Below are positions 1 through 6,593 of a DNA stretch of 64,000 bases, in pieces. Every line of letters starts with the position of its first letter. Position 1 is the first letter of the stretch. A program made the position numbers and the translations under genes. The notes under the pieces are model-generated. The model searched no databases and was not told where the DNA came from. It saw only the letters and a list, made by a program, of their open reading frames with translations. The stretch covers positions 267,337 through 331,336 of the forward strand of contig NZ_JAAGOH010000002.1 in NCBI RefSeq assembly GCF_010499455.1, read 5' to 3'. The stretch is from Ideonella livida. GTDB lineage: Bacteria; Pseudomonadota; Gammaproteobacteria; Burkholderiales; Burkholderiaceae_C.

Positions 1-1733
1 GGCCGGGGCGCCTCGGGCGGCAGCGCCTCCAGGGCGTCCAGGGCGTTGCGCAGCAGGTTGACCAGCACCTGCTCCAGGCGGGTGCGGTCGGCCAGCACCT
101 GCAGGGCGTCATCGTCCAGCAGGACCTGGAGCTGCGCACCGCTGTCCTTGAGCCGCGGGCCCAGCAGCAGGGTGGCCATGCCCAGGGCCTCGGCCAAGGG
201 CACCGGATGGCGCTGCGGCGTGCCGGCGCGGGCAAAACCCTTGAGCGGGGCGACGATGCGGCCCAGGCGCTGGGTCAGGCCCTGCATCAGGTCCAGGGAC
301 TCGCGCAGGTCCTCGTGGTGCTGGCGCTCCAGCTGCTTGGCGGCGTTGCTGGCACAGGTGGCCAGGGCGGCGAGCGGCTGGTTGAGCTCGTGGCTGATGC
401 CGGCGGCCATCTGGCCCAAGGCGGCCAGCTTGCCGGCCTGCACCGCCTGGTCGCGGGTGGCGTGCAGGATGCGTTCGGTCTCGTGCAGGGCCTGCACGCG
501 GGCCTGCAAGGCCTCGTTGGCCTGGGTCAGGGCCTGGGTGCGCTCGGCGATGCGGGCCTCCAGCTGCTCGTGGGCGGCCCGCAGTGCCCGGTCTGCCTCG
601 CGCCGCTCACGACGCCGGCGCCGCTGCACGCGGCCCAGGCCCAGGGCGGTGCCTGCCAGGGCCACGGCCAGGGCCGCCACGGTGGCCTCCAGGGCGGCGG
701 CCTGACGGGCGCTGGCCAGCTCGGTCAGCAGCAGCAAGCGCCATCCCGGCGGTCCGGCCGGTCCCGCCTGCAGCAGGCTGGGCAGGGGCTGACCCGGGGG
801 CAGCTGCGCCGGCCCGTCCAGCCGCAAGGTCTGGTCGCCGGCCGCGTCTGAGGCCAGCTGCAAGGCAGGCGCCAGGGGCTCCACCGGCTGCTCGCCATAC
901 CGCCGGCTGGCCTGGAGCCCCTGGCGCTGGGCCCGGGACAGGGGCTGGGCGCTGCGGTAGCGCCAGGTCGGATCGCTGCTCAGGATGACCACGCCCTGGT
1001 CGTCCAGCAGGGCCACGCCCCGGCCCGGGCCGTCGGCCCAGGTGCGCTCCACGGCCTGCAGATCCACCTTGACCACCACCACGCCCAGCACCTCGGCCGC
1101 CGGCGCGGCCCGCACCGGCCAGGACAGGAACAGGCCGGGACGGCGGGTGGTCACCCCCACGGCGTAGAGCAGGCCGGGCCCGCCGGCCAGGGCCTGCTGG
1201 AAGTAGGGCCGGAAGCCGTAGTGGTGGCCCAGGTAGCTGCCGGGCTGGCGGTGGTTGCTGGTGGCCAGCACCTGGCCGTGGCGGTCCATCAGGTAAGCGG
1301 CCTCGATCTGGCTGACCTCCACCGCTTCGCGCAGGTACTCGCTGGCAACCAGGGCCACGCCCTGGGCCGCACCGGCGCCGCCGGCGGCCTCGGCCGCCCC
1401 GGGCCCGGGGTCGGCGCCCGGGGCCTGCAGCAGCGGCAGCAGGCGGGGCTCCAGCGCCAGCAGCCGGGGCAGGTGCTGGTGGCGTTCAAAGAGCTGGGTC
1501 AGCGCTGCCGCGTGGGCGGCCAGCCGGGCCGCCCCTTCTGCCGCCATGCGGGCCTGGGCCTGGGCCGCCCGCCACTGCCAGGCCAGCAGGCCGGCGGCCA
1601 GGGCGGCCAGCAACACCGCCGCCAGCACCCAGGGCAGCGGCAGCGCGGCACCGCGGCGCAGGCCGCGCCAGCCGGGCCAGGAGGCGGAGTCTTGCGGGTA
1701 GGCCATGCGGGTCCAGGTCGTCGGGGCGGTCAT
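1..1733 (-). CDS. DctB-type sensor histidine kinase (C-terminus cut by window edge)
   Basis: The reading frame opens at ATG 1733 and runs 577 codons off the left edge. The N-terminus has a membrane segment near residues 32-52, a periplasmic PDC/Cache-like sensor region (about 55-330) with the DctB-like stretch SNHRQPGSYLGHHYGFRPYF, a second membrane segment (about 345-365), a coiled-coil linker, and the phosphoacceptor motif ISHELNQPLAA with His448. The HELNQPL form is typical of C4-dicarboxylate sensors such as DctB. The ATPase domain begins (VNLLRNALDALE) but its G boxes lie outside the window. It should phosphorylate a DctD-like regulator, probably encoded beyond the edge. It starts 44 bp downstream of the Bug protein gene on the same strand, so the two are probably co-transcribed. 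The ligand is unknown. The upstream ribosome site is weak. Confidence 0.85.
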   Translation of the reverse strand, partial: MTAPTTWTRMAYPQDSASWPGWRGLRRGAALPLPWVLAAVLLAALAAGLLAWQWRAAQAQARMAAEGAARLAAHAAALTQLFERHQHLPRLLALEPRLLPLLQAPGADPGPGAAEAAGGAGAAQGVALVASEYLREAVEVSQIEAAYLMDRHGQVLATSNHRQPGSYLGHHYGFRPYFQQALAGGPGLLYAVGVTTRRPGLFLSWPVRAAPAAEVLGVVVVKVDLQAVERTWADGPGRGVALLDDQGVVILSSDPTWRYRSAQPLSRAQRQGLQASRRYGEQPVEPLAPALQLASDAAGDQTLRLDGPAQLPPGQPLPSLLQAGPAGPPGWRLLLLTELASARQAAALEATVAALAVALAGTALGLGRVQRRRRRERREADRALRAAHEQLEARIAERTQALTQANEALQARVQALHETERILHATRDQAVQAGKLAALGQMAAGISHELNQPLAALATCASNAAKQLERQHHEDLRESLDLMQGLTQRLGRIVAPLKGFARAGTPQRHPVPLAEALGMATLLLGPRLKDSGAQLQVLLDDDALQVLADRTRLEQVLVNLLRNALDALEALPPEAPR

Positions 1734-1777
1734 TGTGCGCCCCGGGCGGCGGCGGAACGGCCGGCCAGCAGGCCCAC

Positions 1778-2800
1778 TCAGTCGATGGTGGCGCCGCTCT
1801 GGCGGACCAGGCGCGACCACTTCTCGGTCTCGGCCTTGACGAAGGTGGCGAAGTTGGCGGTGGTGTCGCCGACGAACTCCGAGCCGGTGTCGGCCAGCAC
1901 CTGCTGGAACTCCGGCGTCTTCATGGCCTTGACCGCCTCGGCGTTGATCTGCTGCAGCACGGCCGGCGGGGTGCCGGCCTTGGCAAACAGGCCGTACCAG
2001 GCGTAGGTTTCGACGCCGGGCAGACCCGCCTCGGCCAGCGTGGGCACGCTCGGCAGCAGGCTGGAGCGGCGGGCCCCGGTCTGCGCCAGGGCCTTGACCT
2101 TGCCGGACTTGATGTGCGGGGCAATGGAGGCCAGGCTGTCGAACATCATGGGCACATGCCCGGCCAGCAGGTCGGCAATGGCAGGCGCCGAGCCCTTGTA
2201 GGGCACGTGGACCATCTTGACGCCGATCTGGTCGGAGAACAGGTCGCCGGTGAGGTGCTGCGGGGTGCCGTTGCCGGAAGAGGCGTAGATGTACTCACCA
2301 GGCTTGGCCTTGATCAGCGCCAGCAGGGCCTTGACGTCGGCCGCCGGCACGCTGGGATGGGTCACCAGCACCAGCGGCACACGCAGCACATTGGTCACCG
2401 GCGCCAGGTCCTTGGCCGGGTCAAACGGCATCTTCTTGTAAAGGCTGGGGTTGATGACCACCGTGGCGCTGGAGGTCAGCAGCAGGGTGTGGCCGTCGGC
2501 CGGGGCCTGCAGCATCATGGCCGCGCCGATGTTGCCGCTGCTGCCGCCCTTGTTGTCGATCACGAAGGGCTGGTGCAGGGCATCCTGCATGAGCTTGGCC
2601 AGGGGACGGGCACCGATGTCGGTGGGGCCGCCGGCGGGCCAGGGCACGACGATGGTGACGGGCTTGGCCGGCCAGCTCTGCGCCAGGGCGGGGGTGGCCA
2701 GACCGGCGCTCAGGCCGGTGGCGGCGGCCGCTGCAGCGGTGGCCAGCAGGTGGCGGCGGTTCAGGGTGGGCAGGGCAAGGGTGTCGGTCTTGAAGGCCAT
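1778..2800 (-). CDS. Bug/TctC-family periplasmic tricarboxylate-binding protein
   Basis: A 340-residue extracytoplasmic solute-binding protein. The N-terminus carries an export signal with a twin-arginine-like start (LNRRHLLATAAAAAA) ending near ALAQ, residue 41. The mature protein opens WPAKPVTIVVPWPAGGPTD, the hallmark of the Bug family, which is greatly expanded in Burkholderiales and binds citrate, other carboxylates or amides for tripartite TctABC transporters or for signalling. Later family stretches include DNKGGSSGNIGA and VPYKGSAPA. No TctA or TctB membrane gene is present nearby. Instead a DctB-like kinase follows 44 bp downstream, suggesting a role in ligand sensing. The ligand cannot be read from sequence. 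Confidence 0.93.
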   Translation of the reverse strand: MAFKTDTLALPTLNRRHLLATAAAAAATGLSAGLATPALAQSWPAKPVTIVVPWPAGGPTDIGARPLAKLMQDALHQPFVIDNKGGSSGNIGAAMMLQAPADGHTLLLTSSATVVINPSLYKKMPFDPAKDLAPVTNVLRVPLVLVTHPSVPAADVKALLALIKAKPGEYIYASSGNGTPQHLTGDLFSDQIGVKMVHVPYKGSAPAIADLLAGHVPMMFDSLASIAPHIKSGKVKALAQTGARRSSLLPSVPTLAEAGLPGVETYAWYGLFAKAGTPPAVLQQINAEAVKAMKTPEFQQVLADTGSEFVGDTTANFATFVKAETEKWSRLVRQSGATID

Positions 2801-3018
2801 GGGGCGTGTCTCCGTGGGGTGATGTCAGGAGCATGCCTTACGCAGGGGCCGTGCCAAGAGGGCGCACCCGGGGAGGCGCGCGGGCAGCGCCCCCGTCACC
2901 GCAGGCGCACCGTGGGGTGGACACGCCGCCGCCGGCCGGGGCGCAGCGGACCGGACGTGCGGTTTGCCAGAACCGCAGCGGCGTCTTGTGCGGATTTCCG
3001 GAACAAGGGCAGCCGCGC

Positions 3019-3050
3019 GCAGGGCCCTGGCCGTGGCAGGGCCCTGCCGT
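3019..3050 (-). terminator. GC-rich hairpin after the sensor kinase gene
   Basis: The self-complementary decamer CAGGGCCCTG occurs twice here, the second within the 14-base palindrome GGCAGGGCCCTGCC ending next to the kinase stop codon. The two copies can pair with each other or fold singly. No T-run follows on the minus strand, so intrinsic termination is uncertain. The rest of the 2801-3050 gap shows nothing else I can name. Confidence 0.3.
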
Positions 3051-4610
3051 TCAGGCCAGCCGGCGCGAAGCCGGCAGCCGGATCTGGAAGCAGCTGCCGC
3101 CCCCGTCGCGGGCCAGGCAGCGCACCTCGCCACCATGGTGGCGGGCGATCTGGCGCACCAGGGCCAGGCCCAGGCCCACGCCCCCATCGCGTTCGGCATG
3201 TCCGGGCAGGCGGTAGAAGGGTTCGAAGATGCGCTCGCGTTCGGCCTCGGGCACGCCGGGGCCGCGGTCGCAGACCTCCACCAGCACCTCGGCGCCGGGG
3301 CCCTCGGCCAGGCGCAGCAGCACCTCATCGCCGCCATAGCGGCGGGCGTTCTCCAGCAGGTTGCGCACCGCGCGGCGCAGCAGGCGGTCGCTGGCGCGCA
3401 GCTGCAGCTCGGGGCCTTCCAGCTCAGCCCCCACCCGGGCGCATTCCTCCACCGCCAGGCCCAGCAGGTCCACCACGTCCTCGGCGGGCATGGCAGCGCC
3501 GGCCTCCAGGCGGCTGGAGAGCAGGACCTCGTCGACCAGGGCGTCCAGCTCGCGGATGTTGGTGTCCACCTCCTGCTGCAGGCGGGGCAGCTGTGCAGCG
3601 GACGCGCCGCCCAGCATGGCCGCAGCCATCTTCAGCCGGGCCAGGGGCGAGCGCAACTCGTGGCTGGCGTTGGCCAGCAGGCGTTGGTTGCTGCGCACCA
3701 GGGCCTCGATGCGCTCGGCCGCCTGGTTGAAGCTGCGCGCCAGGGTCGAGACTTCATCACGCCCTTCCACCGGCACGCGGTGGCCCAAGTCGCCAGCGCC
3801 AAAGGCTTCCACCCCCTGCTGCAGCGATTCCAGCCGGCGTGTCAGGCGCCGCACCACCGGGTAGGCCCCCACGGCCACCGCCAGGAACAGCAGCCCGCCC
3901 AGGGCCAGCAGGCCGATCTGGGCCGACCAGGGCCCGGTCAGGCCGGGCAGGTTCAGGCCCTCCGGACCGTCCAGGCCACCGGGCCCGCGCAGGTCGGGTG
4001 GCGGCCCTTGGGGACCGTCCAACCGCCCCGGTGCCTGGGTCCAGGGCATGCCCGCCTCCGGGGCCTGGGGGCCCGGCCCACGGGGAAAACGCGCCGCCGG
4101 CGGCACTTGGCGCGCGTCCGGCACCGAGTCGGCCGGCTGCAACGCTTCACGGGACCCCTGGGGACCGGAGGCCGCGCGCCCCGGCAGGGGCAGGCGATCC
4201 AGGTCGGGCGGCAGGCGCCGCCAACCCGGCCGGAAGACCCACAGCGTGCGGCCATCGGACAGCCGCAGGGCCACCGGGCGGCGCTGGCGCATCACCCCGT
4301 CGCGCTCCATGTGGGCGAAAACCTCGGAGGTGCCGATGCGCCGGCCCTGGGCATCGTCCAGGGCCATGGGCAGCTTGAGGCGGTCAGACCAGGCCTCGAT
4401 GCGGGCGGCCTGGTCCTCGGCCGGGGCACCGGCCTGCGGCAGCGAATCCTCGATCATCAACGACCAGCCGGCCAGCCGCTCGGCCAGCAGGGCATCGGCC
4501 TGGGCGCGCTCCTGCGCCAGGTGGTGCTGCACCAGCCAGCCCGCGGCCAGCGCAAACAGCGCCAGCGCGGCCACCACGGTGAGCCAGATGCGCAGGTAGA
4601 GTGACTTCAC
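3051..4610 (-). CDS. OmpR-partner sensor histidine kinase with Pro/Gly-rich periplasmic region
   Basis: A 519-residue inner-membrane kinase starting at GTG 4610, overlapping the upstream regulator stop as GTGA, so translation is probably coupled. Order: membrane segment (about 8-28), periplasmic region (about 30-215), second membrane segment (about 222-242), HAMP linker, phosphoacceptor motif HELRSPLARL with His317, and an ATPase domain with N-box (NLLENARRYGG), G1 (DRGPGVP) and G2 (GVGLGLALV). The second half of the periplasmic region is very rich in Pro and Gly with collagen-like spacing (GPQGPPPDLRGPGGLDGPEG), which I do not recognise from CpxA, QseC or RstB. The signal is unknown. Function as the kinase for the regulator at 4607-5395 is strongly supported by gene order. 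Confidence 0.92.
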   Translation of the reverse strand: MKSLYLRIWLTVVAALALFALAAGWLVQHHLAQERAQADALLAERLAGWSLMIEDSLPQAGAPAEDQAARIEAWSDRLKLPMALDDAQGRRIGTSEVFAHMERDGVMRQRRPVALRLSDGRTLWVFRPGWRRLPPDLDRLPLPGRAASGPQGSREALQPADSVPDARQVPPAARFPRGPGPQAPEAGMPWTQAPGRLDGPQGPPPDLRGPGGLDGPEGLNLPGLTGPWSAQIGLLALGGLLFLAVAVGAYPVVRRLTRRLESLQQGVEAFGAGDLGHRVPVEGRDEVSTLARSFNQAAERIEALVRSNQRLLANASHELRSPLARLKMAAAMLGGASAAQLPRLQQEVDTNIRELDALVDEVLLSSRLEAGAAMPAEDVVDLLGLAVEECARVGAELEGPELQLRASDRLLRRAVRNLLENARRYGGDEVLLRLAEGPGAEVLVEVCDRGPGVPEAERERIFEPFYRLPGHAERDGGVGLGLALVRQIARHHGGEVRCLARDGGGSCFQIRLPASRRLA

Positions 4611-5395
4611 GCGTTGTCCGCGTCCTGCTTCTTGGCAAAGACGTAGCCGGTGCCACGCACGGTGATCACCCGCTTGGGCGACTTGGGATCCTCCTCGATC
4701 ACCGCCCGGATGCGGGAGATGTGGACGTCGATGGAGCGGTCAAACGCCTCCATGGGGTGGCCCTTGAGGGCGTCCATGATCTGGTCACGGGTCAGCACGC
4801 GGCCCGGGCTGCGGGCCAGCACCAGCAACAGATCGAACTGGTGGCCGGTGAGGTCACAGCGCTGGCCGTCCAGACGGGCCTCGCGGGCGCCCACATCGAT
4901 CTCCAGCCGTCCAAAGCGCAGCACGTCGTCGGAGGCGGGATCGGGCGAGGCGCGGCGCAGCAGGGCCTTGACCCGCGCCAGCAGTTCCCGGGGCTCGAAG
5001 GGCTTGGGCAGGTAGTCGTCGGCGCCCAACTCCAGGCCCAGGATGCGGTCCATGGGCTCACCGCGGGCGGTGAGCATGAGCAGGGGCAGGCGGCGGGTGC
5101 GGGCGTCCTGGCGCAGCTCGCGGGTCAGGTCCAGGCCGTCGCCATCGGGCAGCATCAGGTCCAGCACCAGGGCGTCGAACAGGGTGGCCTTGAGCTGGGC
5201 GCGGCCTTGGGCCAGGCTGCCGGCCGTGGTGACCGTGTAGCCCTGCTGGCGCAGGTAGTCGCCCACCATGGCGGTCAGGCGGGCGTCGTCATCGATCAGG
5301 AGGAGGTGGGCGGACATGGCTTCTGCGGTGGAGACCTGCAGGGCGGCGTTCAGGCGGGCCGCTCGGGTGCTGGCCGTCGTGGCGGAAACGTTCAT
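4607..5395 (-). CDS. OmpR/PhoB-family response regulator
   Basis: A DNA-binding response regulator of 262 residues. Receiver domain (about 27-140): acidic pocket LLLIDDD, phosphoacceptor Asp near residue 78 in LVLDLMLPDGDG, Lys switch in YLPKPFEPREL. The C-terminal winged helix (about 155-255) has the OmpR signature RSIDVHISRIRAVIEED and RGTGYVF. I chose ATG 5395 because GAGAGG lies 6 bases upstream; ATG 5317 is an alternative that removes a 26-residue leader absent from most family members. The stop overlaps the GTG start of the kinase gene. The frame also stays open upstream of 5395. The regulon is not evident. Confidence 0.92.
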   Translation of the reverse strand: MNVSATTASTRAARLNAALQVSTAEAMSAHLLLIDDDARLTAMVGDYLRQQGYTVTTAGSLAQGRAQLKATLFDALVLDLMLPDGDGLDLTRELRQDARTRRLPLLMLTARGEPMDRILGLELGADDYLPKPFEPRELLARVKALLRRASPDPASDDVLRFGRLEIDVGAREARLDGQRCDLTGHQFDLLLVLARSPGRVLTRDQIMDALKGHPMEAFDRSIDVHISRIRAVIEEDPKSPKRVITVRGTGYVFAKKQDADNA

Positions 5396-5568
5396 GGTAG
5401 TCCTCTCAGGCATGCGCGCCGGCCCCGCCGGGACGGCGCCCCGGCGTGTGAAGGCACGCTGTATCGACCGCGCATCTTGGTGAAGCGCGGTCAAAGCCTC
5501 TTGCCAGCCCGGTAAAGAAACGTGAAGCCCCTGCACCAGGCGGGGCGCAGCCCACGGGGAGGACAATC

Positions 5569-6009
5569 GTGGGCACCATGTTCCAGCCTTCCCAGCACGA
5601 CGTCCGCCGCTTCTTCTGCGAGGCCTATGCCAAGCAGCGCGCCGGCCAGCCCCTGACCCCCATCGAGACCCTGGCCGCCGGCTGGATCGACGAGCACCCC
5701 GAGTACGCCGCGGACCTGGCCGACGTGGACGCGGCGCTGGCGGCCGTCTTCACCGTGGACGAGGGCCGCACCAACCCCTTCCTGCACCTGGCCATGCACC
5801 TGAGCGTGAGCGAGCAGTGCTCCATCGACCAGCCCCGCGGCATCCGCCAGGCGGTGGAACTGCTGGCGGCCAAACGCAACAGCCTGCACGACGCCCAGCA
5901 TGAGGTGATGGAATGCCTGGGCGAGATGATCTGGGCCTCGCAGCGCAGCGGCCTGCCGCCGGACGGCCACGCCTACCTGGACGCGGTGCGCCGCCGGGCC
6001 ACGCGCTGA
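5569..6009 (+). CDS. DUF1841 family protein
   Basis: A 146-residue cytoplasmic protein of the DUF1841 family, found mostly in Beta- and Gammaproteobacteria and of unknown function. Conserved features visible are FQPSQHDVRRFFCEA, LTPIETLAAGWIDEHPEY, and the C-terminal half with HLAMHLSVSEQ and HDAQHEVMECLGEMIW, rich in His and Glu, which could bind a metal (inference). GTG 5569 is favoured as start because GGGGAGG sits 6 bases upstream; ATG 5578 gives the form MFQPSQ usual in the family. It is divergent from the response regulator gene across 173 bp. Confidence 0.85.
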   Translation: MGTMFQPSQHDVRRFFCEAYAKQRAGQPLTPIETLAAGWIDEHPEYAADLADVDAALAAVFTVDEGRTNPFLHLAMHLSVSEQCSIDQPRGIRQAVELLAAKRNSLHDAQHEVMECLGEMIWASQRSGLPPDGHAYLDAVRRRATR

Positions 6010-6260
6010 ACACCCCGCGCCGCCGGGCTGAGCTGGCGCCGCGCTACGTGGCGGCCCTGACCCAGACCGACCCGCATTTCGCCAACATGGCCGCGCAGCA
6101 GGCGCTGCTGGCCGAGGTGAGCGGCCTGGTGGAGGCCGGCCGGGTGCGCAGCAGCCGCGGGGAGCACCTGGGCCGCATCACCGCGGCCCACCTGCGGCAG
6201 GCCCATGCGCTGCAGGAAAGCGGGCGCACCCGCGGCAAGATCGTGCTGGAGGGCTTCTGA
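6010..6260 (+). pseudogene. Remnant of a zinc-type alcohol dehydrogenase (C-terminal ~80 residues)
   Basis: The frame ending at TGA 6258 encodes about 80 residues resembling only the C-terminus of the medium-chain zinc-type alcohol dehydrogenase/quinone reductase family (adh_fam_1): LLAEVSGLVEAGRVRSS, then LRQAHALQESGRTRGKIVLEGF at the natural end. No catalytic or Rossmann domain precedes it; in-frame sequence upstream is the shadow of the DUF1841 gene. No start codon with a ribosome site is present. The homology begins immediately after the DUF1841 stop, so a deletion joint probably lies near 6010. Translation as a small protein is unlikely but not excluded. Confidence 0.65.
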
Positions 6261-6267
6261 GCCGCAA

Positions 6268-6462
6268 TCAGTCCGCGGCCGGATAACCCTCTTCGGCCAG
6301 GGCGGCCTTGAAGGCCGCGGCCGGCTGCTGGCTGGCGATTTCCACGTGGTGGCGGGGCAGGTCGATCGTCAGCGTGGCGGTGGGGTCCACCTGCTGGACG
6401 GTGGCGGTGACGGACTTGACGCAGTGACCGCAGGTCATGTCGGGCAGGGTCAGGGAAATCAT
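6268..6462 (-). CDS. CopZ-like heavy-metal-associated (HMA) domain protein
   Basis: A 64-residue single HMA domain, the size of CopZ-type copper chaperones. The metal-binding motif is MTCGHC (Cys-x-x-Cys) near residues 9-14, followed by the usual beta-alpha-beta-beta-alpha-beta pattern ending EEGYPA. ATG 6462 is chosen from the domain boundary and a GGAG about 10 bases upstream. It is divergent from copA across 131 bp and probably delivers Cu+ to that pump (inference from family and context). GHC rather than ASC distinguishes its site from the two in copA. I could not find a CueR-like operator in the shared region. Confidence 0.9.
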   Translation of the reverse strand: MISLTLPDMTCGHCVKSVTATVQQVDPTATLTIDLPRHHVEIASQQPAAAFKAALAEEGYPAAD

Positions 6463-6593
6463 GGCGCAGGGCTCCACAACAACAAACACACAGGGGGGCG
6501 GCCGCCAGGCCGCCTGGTACGGCCCCAAGTATCGCCCTGGTGCCCGAGCGCCCTCTTGAAACGCCGCAAAGTCCGGCGCACTACAGTGGGCCC

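Noticed and set aside
6463..6593. CueR operator between copZ-like gene and copA.
   Set aside because: No CTTGAC-type dyad with a 19-20 bp promoter spacer could be found.
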